Notes under the pieces: model-generated
Told to the model about the DNA's origin: nothing
Databases searched by the model: none
The model's input: only the letters and a program-made list of their open reading frames with translations
Shown: positions 33,179 through 45,700 of the stretch, piece after piece
Layout of the letters: every line of letters begins with the position of its first letter
Position numbering within the stretch: the stretch's first letter is position 1
NCBI GenBank assembly: GCA_030248295.1
Contig: JASANH010000542.1
Coordinates: 124,001-188,000, forward strand
DNA: 64,000 nt
DNA from: Mesodorylaimus sp. YZB2_4
Taxonomy: Eukaryota > Nematoda > Enoplea > Dorylaimida > Dorylaimidae
Direction: 5' to 3'
Translations under genes and position numbers: made by a program

Positions 33179-34023
33179 ACATGAACAATTCCTTGGCCTT
33201 CTTAAAGCTATACTGTTCTCCAAACGATTGAACGTGAGATCACACAAGAGATGGCATTCATTCAATTCATGGAATAAATACCAGCGCGGTTCAACAGAGA
33301 CATTGAAAACAAGAAGAGACCAAATTCATCCAAAAGTTCTTTTTGCATTTCAACCAGAAGATCGAGGACATTAGCGGGCATACTTTCATCGCCTGAGGAC
33401 AGAGTCGATATGTTGACTAATAGGCCAAATGATGACTAGCTCTTCTTGCTTGACGGTCTTGATGGCTGAAACCGTCCAAGTAAAGTGGAATCCGTTTTAC
33501 TGCAGTACAGGTGGTATTTTTTTGCAGTCTGCTGCCCTGAAACGCAGACAGACAGTGAATAAGGACTTTCATTCAATTATACAAGTTCCAGGAAAAGTTT
33601 AGAGCGATCGATGAACTCACCATCAGCAATCTGCCCGAATAAGGCGATGAGTCACTAAGGGCTTGCACGGACATACCGACAAAGGCTTATCCACGTTTGT
33701 CCGTCCAACATATACACATGATTCCTTTATGTCCCAGTCATACCCAGATTCCAAAAAAGTGCATTCCCACAGTGGATCCCAAGTGGTTTCCATGTCAAAA
33801 ACTTACAGGCCCGCGCTGATCCAGACCAGCTTCCACATGGAATCCATTATGGGAAGCCCAATAATACATATGGCTCCAGAGTGGGAACTTCTGATTTCCA
33901 CGCGCACCTATAAAAAGGTCGTATCGGCTCCATGCAGTACTCTAACAGCCTGAATGTGGATCCTGTGGAGCATCCCCACTGATCCCACCTCCTGCATTTC
34001 AGTAGGTCCGTGAAACCTGCCTA

Positions 34024-34650
34024 ATTTTTATGGTTCACTCCTAAATCAGAACTAGAAAAGCAATGACAAAAAGAAAAAGCTACAGCGATAAGTAAGGCAT
34101 TATGACACTTCGTAAAGCTCAACGCGTACCATAACAAGATTGAAAAGAAAATTTGAACGGTAGATCTCAATGTCCCTGACTCACATACCGGCTGATTGAC
34201 CCCTGACCGATTTCAGGCAGAAACGTTTCATCGCGGCGCTTATGTTTTTTCGCAGCCAGCAACTTCTTACCCCATTCGTTCTCATCTTGCGAATCGTAAC
34301 AAGGCGGCTTAACTGAGTCTGGCGACAAGACTGAACGGTCAAATAATGATTCAGTCCACCAAAAGTATCTAAAAAATTCTGTTTGGTAGTCTTAGCTGTG
34401 GAGATGAAACAAGAACTTACGGCGGATTACGCCCTCTGCACTCCGTTCCCAATCGTTCATCCACTCTTTCGCCGTGGCGCACCGATTGTCCACCTCGGAT
34501 TGTTTTATGTTAAGTTGAGCGGTAAGAGAAGATCGTTTCTCTGGAGCTTGCGCCGATTTAAGTTCCGCAGAAATTTTAATGTTTCGACGTTCCGAGTCCA
34601 AGCTTCTACTTCCCAGTACTTTTGCAAAACTTCAAAAAATAGCAAGCACG
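34024..34650 (-). CDS. possible minus-strand gene fragment, unconfirmed
   Basis: On the minus strand, a candidate exon of about 34646-34429 (ELKSAQAPEKRSSLTAQL ... KEWMNDWERSAEGVI) ends CGC C|gtaagt. It joins in phase across a 42-base intron (acceptor ccaaacag) to about 34386-34196, which reads QFFRYFWWTESLFDRSV ... ENEWGKKLLAAKKHKRR and ends at donor g|gtatgtgag. A strong acceptor (gcttttctag) near 34047 would add SDLGVNHKN and a stop. No start exon and no homology are visible, and in the first exon a second frame is also open. Frames this long arise often by chance, so treat it as a hypothesis. Confidence 0.25.
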
Positions 34651-36430
34651 CAATGAATACTGCCTAATTAGCGTTTTCACAGGATCAAGGCACTGCACAT
34701 GAATGCGCCTGACTGTACGGAATTCGTGCAAGGGACAGAACAGGATTTTCTCTGATTTCTCCAGGTTCTCCAAGCAAAATTAGACTTCTGTCCAATCATT
34801 TCCGCACTGTCGCAGCGCCTAAGGATATTTCATCTGATTTAGTATGATCAATAGGTCCTCAGAAGGGGTGAGCGATTAAAACTTAAAAAACCCCTAATAC
34901 AACCTTTCACACTTCTTTTATGATTAAGAAAACGTTATTCATCTTCCCAGAGACTTATTCAGCTTGCTGACTTCCCAGAGACGATGTAGCTAAATCGATC
35001 ATGAGCAGTTTATGATAGCGATTCGTAATATGTAACGTACATTGGCTTCAAGTCGCTGTCATAATTTTCGCACCCAGACTCTCGTATCACTGTTCTTAGG
35101 CTATTGGACAGACAACAGAATTTACAAACTCACGACAAGAACTACGACTTCAATCGTAATCGTAACCCTTACCAGTGCACTGACAAAAAGGTTTTTGAGC
35201 TGTGTGACGTTAAATTAATGTCTTCTGCGATTCCTCCTGAGCGTTCACCATTTCAAGCGTGTGTTATATTTCGTAAAGTCGACACAGTACATTGATGTTA
35301 TATATATTTGCTGAACTCACGCGATCGACCATCTGTGAGCCTATTCACAAAACATTCTGCTTTCATCACGTGCGCACAAGTCATTCTGTCCTGTTCTTTA
35401 CACTTCTTAACCCTCTTTATTCCTCGAGTCGTCGCGACATATTCTTGACCAGCTCTTTGAGCTATCTATTTACATAGCTTTGGGTGACCGCCGGATAATT
35501 TTAAAGATGTAGAGAACCTCTGCATTAAAGGCAATTAAAACTCATTCTTGCGATGACATAGCAAATCCTTTTTTACTTTCAAGGAGGAAGCATAAATTCG
35601 ATGCATCGGGTCCAAAGTGCCAGGCATGCAAAACTGTGCATCCCTGCGTTCGGAAACCCGCTGTGCTTCATTGCTGCAAAAAAGTCTAGCGAAGCTGCGA
35701 TTCGTTCTAGCCTAAAGGAGGAGATTGTGACATTGAAAGTGCTGTCCTGAGTAAGAGTAATAGCATTTTGCATTACGTAGTCCATGGAATATCTACCATA
35801 CAAGAAGGGCAGATGTGAGCATCTTCTAGCAGCCACCTTCCCCAAGCTGGTGACATAAATGAGGCTAGCTGTTATGGTCTACTTGTCGACCCTGAAACCG
35901 CGAGTACACGTGACCAGCCAGAGTCAGGCAGGATCTTTCTTGATCACTTTTTGTCAGCCTGGACTGGCCTGCTCTGAAGGCGCATCAAACCACATGTACT
36001 ACCTTTCGCAGTTTCATTTCATAAATTTTTTGCTAATAAAACTTCAATCAAAGAATACAGTAACAATCTAGCGCCATTTTCTTTTGCATTTTCATGATCA
36101 TGAAAACTCTTCATTTTTCACGGACTCAGTTAAAGAAATAATAGAAATAAAGTATTCTGTTGGAGCATTAAAAAAAACATGGAACTTAAAGGCCTTTCCT
36201 AGTTTTCAGGACTTGAGAATATTCCATTTTGTATCCTTTGCAGCACTCTTTTACCGTGAATATTTGCCATTTACACGTGAAAAAGGCGTTTTATATCTGA
36301 AGCCTAGAGAAAAGTTGTACAGCGGCAGTCATCAGCGAAATTTCTTTTCAGAGCTATAGTTTGTTCTCACAAGCATTTTTAAACGGTTCTATCGGAGCTG
36401 AGCAGGTCCATTTGTGAAATTGTGGGGAAA

Positions 36431-36712
36431 ATGAAGTTTATTCTCTTTTTACTTCTTGTCTCGCAGGTATACGTACACTATGACGACACACAGCCAAAAA
36501 TATTGAATGTACGCTTTCAGGTCCTTGCAATGCGAGAATCAACCAAACCATATCGCTGCACTCTTGAAATAGATTCTGGGCGGTGTGAAGCACTATTTCC
36601 CATGTATGGTTATGATGGGAAATCGTGTGTACCGTTTAACTACGGGGGATGCCAAGGAAACGGCAATAGATTCGAAACGAAAGAACAGTGCGAAGAAGTG
36701 TGTGGGAAATAG
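36431..36712 (+). CDS. secreted Kunitz-domain protein, copy 1
   Basis: Exon 1 (36431-36466) encodes MKFILFLLLVSQ. A 54-base intron follows, then exon 2 (36521-36712), giving 75 residues: a signal peptide and one Kunitz/BPTI domain. All six cysteines are present (YRC, GRC, KSC, GGC, EQC, EVC), with the family signature FNYGGCQGNGNRF. The residue after the second cysteine, the P1 position of Kunitz inhibitors, is Glu, which argues against trypsin inhibition. The intron is stop-free and in frame, so an unspliced reading is longer by 18 residues. The related genes at 40674 and 42024 have the same 36-base first exon, which supports splicing. AATAAA lies at 36728-36733. Confidence 0.85.
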   Translation: MKFILFLLLVSQVYVHYDDTQPKILNVRFQVLAMRESTKPYRCTLEIDSGRCEALFPMYGYDGKSCVPFNYGGCQGNGNRFETKEQCEEVCGK

Positions 36713-37107
36713 ACCAGCATACGAGCGAATAAATGTTGTGGGGGGAGGATCAACGAACAGTGCCGCATTCTTCAGTCGATGACAGTGTAACTGTCAATGC
36801 CATTTGTGAGGAAATATCAAGATGCCAACTCTGTGCTTCCATATGGCTGCTTATTAAAATTGGGACCAAATCAAGAATGAATATAGAAGTACACTGACCT
36901 CTAAAGTGCAAGGCATAACTTGAAAATAGAGTTGATGAATAGAAAAAATATAGATTTTGGGCTATCAGGGATAGGCGAGTGTCAGAGATCACATTGGTGG
37001 ACTTCTGACCTCAGGAAAAAATTCTTACCTCAGAAATTTTAGAATTTTTTCCTGGCGGGACATTATATCTTTGGTCAACGACTTTCAGAATTCGCTTTTG
37101 TCCGCTG

Positions 37108-38541
37108 TAACGTACATATCGTTACAGGAAAACGATATCGTTATCGTTATCGTTAACGGTTTCTCAAAAGATATCGTTAACGCGTTAAATATCGTTATTA
37201 TTTCGCGAAAAAGACGCAATGTTGCCGCTTAGTAAGCTGGAAATCTGGCGGGAGTACTGTCTAGCTCCTCTGGGCTCTGAGCACTGGAGAGAAACAGTGG
37301 ATTCGTCGCCTTCAAAGAGGGCTGCCAGACAACTCCATCCATTTGTGGAACCGTATCCGTTTGTGTTACTTGGTCAGCCTACGCCTTGACCAGATGATGC
37401 TCCCCTCTTCAGATTGTAGCCGCACAAGCTGGGTTCCGCTTCCTGAACCAATTCGCAGCCAGGATCCACATTTATAGACTGGCTTTCTGGCTAATTCGCC
37501 CTAATGACCTATTACATTGCATCATTGTCCACCATTGCACCAACCGCGACGCGGCTGCGGGTCTAGGCGGTTCGGCATTCTTCTCTCCGTATTGCTTGGG
37601 AGCTAGTGGCTGGACTCGTCCCGGGTTCGATTCCCGGTGATGGAGGTCGGTTTGCGAACCATACACCCTCGCTGACCTTGAAGCCAGGCCGTGGGTGACT
37701 CACCCGGCACCCAAGAGGTGCTTCGAGTGGAGAGACTGAAGCAAAACGAGTTAGCTGTCGAAATCCGAGGGGGTTCAAAGCCCGCCCTCCATCGTCCGAG
37801 GAAGTAGGTTTCTGGCCCAGGATGCCCTCACGTGCATACTTCTAGTGGAGATACGCAGAGGGACACCGCTGCGTGTGCTGGTCCCCGCACAGCCCTGCAT
37901 ACAAGGTGGCTGGCATTGAGCAAAAACTAAAAATGCACTAGCAACAGCGACGCCAAGGAGAATTACTACAAGAGTCATGGCGCTCTAAGCTTCCTTTAAC
38001 TTTTTTGGAGTATCAATTTATTGAGGATGTGATCTGTTTACGGTCTTTATAATAGGATAGTTTCGTTAATTTTACAATGACGCGCGCAAACTCAGTTTTC
38101 TGCTGTCCAAACACAAGTCTCATTAAAATACTGTCAACATGTCCCTTTTAATTATCGTCAGTTTTTTTCACATTTTGCTTGTCAATTCTTCAATCTTGCT
38201 TGACATTTTTGAGAACACTGCCGACAATTTAGACACCCGAGTAATGCAGGTGCTTTGTGACGCCGAGTCTGATACAATTTTTAGGTTGGGAAAAACGTGA
38301 GTGTTATAGGATACTGATGCAACGTTCATTTACCTAGTTGCAAGTTGCACCCTGCGATAGTGGTCGATACCATCCCTTAAAACGCGTAAAATTGCAACCT
38401 CGAAACTAAGAACTAAGGGTATAATTAACGATATTGTACCGTTTTTTTGGACGGATATCGTTATCGTTTCGTTAAAGACGTTGAAAAAATGTCGTTAACG
38501 ACATAATACAGTTATCGTTATCGTTAAGGCTATATACGCTA
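37108..38541. mobile_element. non-autonomous hAT-like element with a SINE inside
   Basis: The left end taacgtacatatcgttac (37108) and the right end, reverse-complemented tagcgtatatagccttaac (38541), form terminal inverted repeats. They are flanked by gtccgctg and ctccgctg, a 7-of-8 match to an 8-bp target duplication typical of hAT elements. Subterminal regions carry many gttatcgttaacg repeats. There is no transposase. A family A SINE sits inside at 37547-37900. Confidence 0.7.
37547..37900 (+). repeat. tRNA-derived SINE, family A, copy A3
   Basis: The head has gcgggtctaggcggttcgg and a perfect T arm (ccgggttcgattcccgg). The body runs through gaccttgaagccaggccgtg and gaggtgcttcgagtgg to tagtggagatacgcagaggg, matching A1 and A2. 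It is nested within the hAT-like element, so it inserted later. Confidence 0.85.
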
Positions 38542-38925
38542 CTCCGCTGTTTCATGTGATTTTGTGCTAACGCGATTCTTACTTTAACAATTGCATGTTG
38601 CCCAAACTTTTGGGCGCGTGAAAGATTTCGAAAACACGGCAATCCTACCTGTGAAAAACATGACCAGATCTCTTCTCCGTTCCCCTCATCCCCATCTCCT
38701 TTTAATTTTCCATTTCCTGTTTTTTTAACAAAAAAGTATGCTATAAAAAATTACATCCCTGTCATCTGAGGAAGCCTTGTCAAGGGTTAAAAAAAAGGTC
38801 GATGATGGCAATTTGTTCGTAGATGCGAGAGAAAGCTCTAATGCTAAGTGGTTGACCCAAAGACACACCCAGCTGCAAAATTAGCTCGTTTGTTGTCGCT
38901 ATCACTGCAGTCAAATTCTACAGTG

Positions 38926-39088
38926 AAGCCCAAAGTATAGTTCGATGCGATGCGTCAAATAAGCGTGCGATGCGACACTTTTAGGTCAACTGACCATGTA
39001 AAAAGGTGCCTAACCTAAAAACCTAAAAAGGTGGTTAAACCTCGCATCGCATTCGACGCATCGCATCGAACTATACTTCCAGCTTAAG
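38926..39088. repeat. small MITE, family M1, copy 2
   Basis: The ends match copy 1 at 23312-23435 (aagcccaaagtatagttcga ... gaactatacttccagctt). The centre is longer because a motif around aacctaaaaa is duplicated. Confidence 0.85.
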
Positions 39089-39089
39089 A

Positions 39090-39425
39090 AGTTTCCGCCA
39101 TGTTCTTTTGCATTATTGAAGCATGAAAAATCTCCGTTTTTTAAAGGCATAGCACAAAGAGACACAAGTTATTCTGCCGAAGCATAAAAAAAGCTTTTGG
39201 GCATTTTCTAGCTTTTCAGGTTTAGATTTGATACGAGTAGCACATTGCCTAAAGTATGTTAATCAATATGTTGTGCTTGGATTTCACTTTTTAGCATCTG
39301 CGGCACACTTTTACTGTAAAAATTTGTGATTTACCCCTGAAAAAAGCCAATAAATTTAAAAGCTGGAGAGAATTTGAACAAAGCGGAAGTCATTGGTTTT
39401 CTGCAGCACAAGCATTGCTTTTATA
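39090..39425 (+). repeat. orphan copy of the Kunitz-gene upstream region
   Basis: This segment parallels 36060-36360 and 40245-40600, for example ttcttttgcattattgaagc, gcattttctagcttttcagg and ttctgcagcacaagcattgc. In the other two places a Kunitz exon follows. Here repeat R1 copy B begins at 39457 and no Kunitz gene is present. It is the remains of a third duplication unit. Confidence 0.7.
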
Positions 39426-39456
39426 CTGTAGATCCAAACATGAAAATCAACAAGAC

Positions 39457-40000
39457 GACTGATCCTGGCAACGAGCAGATAATCGTGTAATGCTGTGCTC
39501 GTAATCTACAAAGTGGGCTAGGAGTGGCTAACTCTCGGGCTATGCGTGGAAGTGCTTGCTCTTATTGTTAGTAGGGATTGTTCCACTCGCGGCTGGGTAT
39601 AAATCATTTTGTATTATGTGTTACTTCATCCCCGAGAGTGTCATTACTGATATGATAAATCATGGAAGAAGGAAGGAAAGATTGTTCAGTGCACATTCAG
39701 GCTGCTCGTGGGAAACAGCACAGCTGGTATGCCTTAGGGTGCCTGTCTGAACAGCAACAGTACACAGAATACAGGCTTTGTGGTTCTGATGATGACCTCT
39801 CAATGCATACACACAGTACCTATGTGCGAGTGATCCTGCACGATATGCGGTGGGCAGCATGTCGGGCCACCACTCCTTTCCTCGGGGGCGAGTGGACCGG
39901 CCATCATAAGCCCTGGTTCCTTTGTGTGCATTGGCTGGTCTTCATGTTTTGGGTCTGTCATAACATTTTTTTGGAAATGACATTTCTTTTAGCATTGTGC
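39457..40000 (+). repeat. dispersed repeat R1, copy B
   Basis: It is the same element as 2235-2860, in the opposite orientation. It contains a SINE-like head (gggctatgcgtggaagtgcttgctc), a body (ggtataaatcattttgtatta) and the end ccctggttcctttgtgtgcattgg. Confidence 0.75.
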
Positions 40001-40673
40001 ACCTTTGGCTGGTCTGTGACTGGTGATCACCATAATTTTATAGCTTTAAATCAAAACGTTTTTTAATTTGCTTACCTGTTATCATGCTTTTACCTGAGCA
40101 CATCTTTTTTGCAGCGGAAACAAATGCATACGAATCTACATAATCGCTACGTACATACAACCTGCTGCAAGCTCACTTTGTGCAAAGCTATGGCCAGCTG
40201 CTAAGATACTTCGTTAGTTGTCTCTATAAAACTTGCAGTGAATTATACCCTGCAATGACAAGTTGCGCTATATTCTTCTGCATTATTGGCATGAGGAAAA
40301 ATCTCTGTTTTACAGAGTATAATTCAGAGACTTAAGTATTCTGTCGAAGCATGGGAAAAACATGAAGCTTTTAGGCCTATTCTAGCTTCTAGGTTTAAAA
40401 ACAATACGAGCACGGTTTAAAATATTCAGATCAATATAATGTTCTGTGATTTCACTCACAAGCAGCCTCTGCAGCATGATTTCACAGCGAAAATTTGCCT
40501 TTTCACCATGAAAATCCCGTTTTAAATCTAAAAGCTTAAAGAAGTTTCGATTAAAGTGCCAGTCATTATTTTCCTGCAGCACTACAATTGCTTTCCGAAT
40601 ATTTACTTTGTTTTTACTAGCATTTGTGTGCGATTTCGTTGGAGCTAAGCAGGTTTATTTGTAACAGTAAAAA

Positions 40674-40940
40674 ATGAAATTGTTTCTATTCTTATTCCTT
40701 GCCTCGCAGGTACGCACAGTATGTTGATACAATAGCCGAAAATGAACACGCTCTTCAGGTCAGTGCAATGCGAGCATCAACGAAACCAATCTAAAAATAG
40801 AAAGGGGGCTATGTCTTGCTGATTTTTCTGTGTACGCTTATGATGGGAAGTCGTGTGCCGAGTTTAGCTACGGAGGATGTCAAGGAAACGACAATAATTT
40901 CCGAAGGCTAGAAGATTGCGAAAAAGTGTGTGGGAAATAG
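40674..40940 (+). pseudogene. Kunitz-domain gene copy 2, broken
   Basis: The first exon (40674-40709) and the 49-base intron are intact. The second exon (40759-40940) has lost about 10 bases just after the ACGAAACCA codons. That removes the first Kunitz cysteine and shifts the frame into a stop. Past the break the other frame still reads AYDGKSCAEFSYGGCQGNDN and ends with a stop at the family position. It is clearly a decayed paralogue of the genes at 36431 and 42024. Confidence 0.85.
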
Positions 40941-42023
40941 ATGAACGAGTAATTGAATGTTATCAGAGGCAATGAACAAACAGCGACGTTTTCATTTCTT
41001 TCGATAACGGTGTTGTTTTTAATGCCATTTTTGAAAAAGTAATATTACATTTCCAACTCCGCCTCCTGTGAAGATAGCGCTTAATAGCGTGGTATGCTAA
41101 AGCCAAGTCCTCCTGAACTTCTCTGAAGGCTCTTGTACACTGCGTCAAGCGCCAAAGTTTTGACGCTGGCCAAAGAACGTCGGCATTAAATAGAATTATC
41201 ACGTGACCTCGAGTGTGTTGCTCTCTAGGCATACTGTAGATCGAAAAGTTTTTCTATTGCGCCTCGACTGGCGAAACTCTGCAGTACTTCTCACCTTTTA
41301 CAAAAAAATAATTTCAATAGAGCATAGTTGGAAACCCAGAAATTCCAGCATCACAGCCTTTCTAGACGCAGTTTCGGTTTTTGAAGACAATAAAACTTCT
41401 AAGTATTCTCGTTTGACGCCGGCGTCAAGATAAAAAACGGGAATGATCTTTTGACGCTGGGCGATGTAAACTTTTTTTTTTAAGCGTCATTGTTATGCTT
41501 AGGTTCAACGTTTTGCAAAGCGTTCCAGGCTTTGCGATTTTGACGCTCCACGCAGTATACAAGATCCTTAATAGGCGCCGGATGTTCAAGTACAAAATAT
41601 TTGGCGGGAAAAACGATCTTGAGGTATTTGTTACTTCAACTTTTGAAAGCGCGCAAATCGACAGTGATGCAACACCAGGTCCCGGAGTCCGAGTCATGCG
41701 ATACGCCAGCGAATAGCGTCAGGGCGCGTATACTGAGGCAAAGGAGATGGCTTCGGTGAGGATGTCTTTTTTGCAGCAAAAACAGGCAAAATACAAGAAA
41801 CACAATTACACTACACTCATCCCGCCTCCCCGACTACACTCAGGTCTACATTCACTTCGAACTTTAAAAAGCAGTGAACTTTTCAGCAGCTAGTTTTTAA
41901 AACTTCTCGATAAAACCATTAACCTGAAAGCTGGATTAATTTTTTTAGCGAAACACGACATTGTTTAGAGATTTCTGTTCTAGCAAGGTCTGGGCAACTT
42001 GGATTGTGAATCTGGGGAATAAA
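40941..42023. other. gap between Kunitz copies 2 and 3
   Basis: The first about 110 bases resemble the 3' flank of Kunitz copy 1 (aatgccatttttgaaaaagta against aatgccatttgtgaggaaat), so the duplication unit extends past the stop. I see nothing else supported here. Confidence 0.4.
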
Positions 42024-42332
42024 ATGAAATTGTTGGTTCTCTTTTCGCTGGCTTCTCAGGTAGGTATGGTAGGTATACTGAAAAACCGTGAATAGTTTGG
42101 ATCTATTGTACTTTCTTTGTTTTTTGTGCTGCAGGTCGTTTCAAAAGTGGCACCTACTAAGCCGTATCCCTGTACTCTAAAAATAGAGCCCGGACGTTGT
42201 TTAGCGCATATGCCTATGTTTGGTTTTGATGGAAAATCGTGTGTCCAATTCATCTTCGGAGGGTGCCTTGGAAACGATAATAAATTCGACTCCATAGAAA
42301 AATGCGAGAAAGCGTGCGGAAGAAACAAATAA
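42024..42332 (+). CDS. secreted Kunitz-domain protein, copy 3
   Basis: Exon 1 (42024-42059) encodes MKLLVLFSLASQ; exon 2 (42135-42332) follows a 75-base intron with acceptor gtgctgcag. The product is 77 residues: a signal peptide and one complete Kunitz domain (YPC, GRC, KSC, GGC, EKC, KAC) with FIFGGCLGNDNKF. The P1 residue is Leu, where copy 1 has Glu, so the two intact copies probably target different proteases, chymotrypsin- or elastase-like for this one. The gene converges on the metalloprotease gene, whose stop lies about 460 bases away. Confidence 0.85.
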
Positions 42333-42790
42333 TATTCGTGTGTTTTCAGTATCAGTGGTATATTAACTGTATGCTTAAGCCTATACTGGCGTCTTCATTG
42401 ACTTGGTAAGACACAGTTGAGCCAGTCGAACAGTCTCCAGCGAGAAGAATTGGTTAGCTTTAGATGTGACGCACTTGTTGCTTTGCAAAAGCTCTTTCAC
42501 TGCTGGAGCTCTTAATAAGTCAGAATGCGGATGCATAAGCTCAAACTATTTTAGTGTTATATTTTTCCATTAGTCCTTTTGCGAGAGTGGTTACCCGCGA
42601 CGCGAGACCCAGCTTGGTGCAGTGGGCATCCCTGTAATTGGGACAACATCAGAAGGTATAGCACAAAGCTTTGGACGGTCAACGCAAATTCGACTACTGC
42701 GAGAACGCATCGTTTTTCATCTTTGCTAGCAAGCGCAGCGCCGATTTACGTTCATCTCTAATTAAATAAATTGTCCTTCGAATTACGATC

Positions 42791-45700
42791 TCAAGAAACT
42801 TTGGCTAACCACAGGGGCAAACAATACAATGACATAATTAACCACACAGTGGACGCCAAGCTTATCGTTAATTTCAAGAGAAACAGATTAAAAATTGTTT
42901 CAGCTGCATTCGTGGTCTCTTCTGTGGGAGCTAATGCTTGAACCTCCGAGCAGACAGAATCGTAGCTGGGGCAGATAATGCTTCCGTCTATGTGGTCACA
43001 TCGACCGAAATTAGTTGGCCATCTCGTCTTTGACGGGACTAAAAATGGCAAAGATCAAAAACTCATGAAAAAACTAGTTTATGTGAAAATGCATGGCTAC
43101 TCGAGGTTTTAGGGCAAAGTCCAGGCGTCCAGCAGTCGAATTCAATCAGCTGTCCAGTCACCGACGTCCTTTGAATGCGTTTAACTACGAATTTCAATCC
43201 TTTTTCAGAGCAGGCGAATCTGACGCAAGACGGATAGACGGGGCGTTGAGTCAATCCCATTTCTGGGATGGTGAGGTTGTGAAATGTGACACAGATTCTC
43301 CCTTTGCCCACGGAAAATCCAGCATGGTAACTGCTCGGGTTCTGCCATATTCTAGCTTCGCAATCTGCGTCATAATGCTCCATCTGCCTTCTAACGACAA
43401 ACACGGGACAATCTTCGCTAAAATATTGCTTGTTCACGCACGTTAATCGATATCGACTGTCGCTGCTACAATAGCGCTAAAAATAAAAAGATTCACCTTA
43501 AAACATAGACTGTTGCAATCTTTCTGATTTAGCTGGTACTAAGGTTTACAGTTGCAGTCCATGTGGTCTGCATGTCGCCATGGTCTTGATGACCTTAGAA
43601 TTTTTATTGCGTATACAGTAAGAAGAGCACTTATATGTTTGTACATATGTGTCGGATCAGGAAGCTATCCGTGTCCTACAGTGTACTAGAAAAGGTATCC
43701 CCGAGGTGTCCACTCTAGATCCAAGCTCAGTTTCATGTGGCACCTTACAAATTTCAGAGTGGTGGTTCCATGTAGGTTGTATGGCTGCATTTAGAGTCCA
43801 CGTGCATAGCATGGGAATCACAATTCCACATGGTTCATATAGACCCATGCTGGACATGAGTGGGAAAGAAATTTGGGTAGGTAAACGTTCCCAATCTTAG
43901 AAAGACGGCCGCCAATTCTGTGCAGAGCTCCCCTGTTCTGATTGAGATCTAGGTTAATTCTAACTAAGATCTCAGCACGGACTCAGGAAGTCTTAGTGGG
44001 AGAATGGCAAAGATCTTTGTGAGAAAACGCCATTTTGGGAAATACGGGAGGAGACCTGTCTCCCGCGCTCAAGATCAAGTAGAGGCGGCAACATAGCTTT
44101 ACTCAAGAAAAATCTTAAGCTCTAAATTTTTCAAATTCAATTAAGTATAAGGGATTTTCGAGCCTCCAGAAGTCTATATCTTAACTAAATATGTATCTTG
44201 GTGCTCGTTCACAATCTCGATCTTAATCAGCCGGTATTACCCGTCCAGAAAAACAGAACTGATCAAGATAAAGAAGGGTCGAGACTTAACGTTGCGGAGA
44301 TATTTCAGGGGGGGGGGGGGGGGGGGAGGGAATGAAAAAAGGGATGTTTTAGAAGAGGAAGCTCGAAAAAATTTGTTGGGTTAATGATCTGAGAAAGGGA
44401 AATAAAGAAAGTTGTTTGCTAATAATTTGTGACTCCTGTCTTTTTGCTGAGCCGATTGAAGAAGGTTGATTGGCCAGGAATTGCTGGGAAGAGAAAATGT
44501 TCGAGTTTCGAAGATAAATTCGATGCATTACATCATTTTTTTGGTTATTGACAACTTGTAACAATGGCGAAATTTTTAAAACCTACAAAAAATATATCAA
44601 AAACTTGTTTGTAACGGCTTTTGAGTACAAAGAACGCTAGGAAAGCAAGAAAACTATCTTTAAGTTTTTCTTTGCAGAATATGGACTTGATCAACTAACA
44701 GATTCTGACACTTCCCACCCCCCCCCCCCCCCGACTTGGGTTAGCGTAGGCTGATATAAGGCTTAGGCTTAGGCTTACGATTAGGCTTGGGTATGTTTGG
44801 TATAAGGGTCATTCTGGCCAGCCGTATAGCAGCTAAAGTCTAAGGACCAAACGGCAAAGGCGACCAGCGTTTTCACTCAGATTTTAAGCTCATCAATGAT
44901 AGATCTTTCCGAGGGTATGATGCTGCATCCGTTGTAAGTCATCCACCCAAAATTCGTTTTCACTCACATTCCCATTCTAAAAAACCGTGTGGGGTGAAAA
45001 TGCGCGGTTTGGCTCCAGCAGATTTTTGATAAAACAATTTCTAAATCACCCTCAGCTTCTAACATTGAATTTGGTGGACCTTGAGACTGCCAAGCTCTTT
45101 TAAAACTGATCAACTAACAAGGAAACATCGCCAGCCGTCAAATCGAACTTGGAAAAACGAAAAATTGCAATGTGCTCCTAGGTTCAGAAGAAAGCTCTGT
45201 GGGAAATATTTGGCGTCTGTTTACTGGTCAGCGCCGACGGTCACGCAAAATTTCTGGATATTTATGGATTGTTTGAGGAAAACACGCCAAATCCGAGTGT
45301 TGGAAGCTTAAACTCAAAGCCTTAAACCAAAAAGGCGTTCTTAGGCGTCTCCCCCCCCCCCCCCACCGGCCTACGACGTCGTATATGTATGGCCCCTATA
45401 AAAAAGATTTACTAGCTTTCTTGTAGGGAGACGAATTTTACTGGCAGCGCATAAGATTTGCATGAGGTTATTTTGGTGCGAGTGAGAAGATTTTCGAGAT
45501 CTATTCTCCATCGAACTGCACCTACAATAAAGTTCACCCGAACACGCAACCTACAATAGCAGTGCGCCTGCACTATTATTGGCCCGAACCAGCGAAAATT
45601 TCCTGCCGAGCTGGTAAGATGATGACGACTCGAGATCAACAGGATCGTTGCAAGAAGAAGAGAGCTAAAATTTAATGGATGCCAGAGGATTTAAACGCAG

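Larger units (their letters stand above)
32812..36430. other. stretch without a firmly supported gene
   Basis: It contains a SINE at 33005-33178 and a possible minus-strand gene at 34024-34650 (listed separately). The last 370 bases (from about 36060) form the Kunitz-family upstream unit, which recurs at 39090-39425 and 40245-40620. I see nothing else. Confidence 0.4.

Noticed and set aside
44308-44330. Long G run, and similar C runs near 290, 10285, 44717 and 45350
   Set aside because: These are simple homopolymers; I see no structure or gene association that makes them informative.
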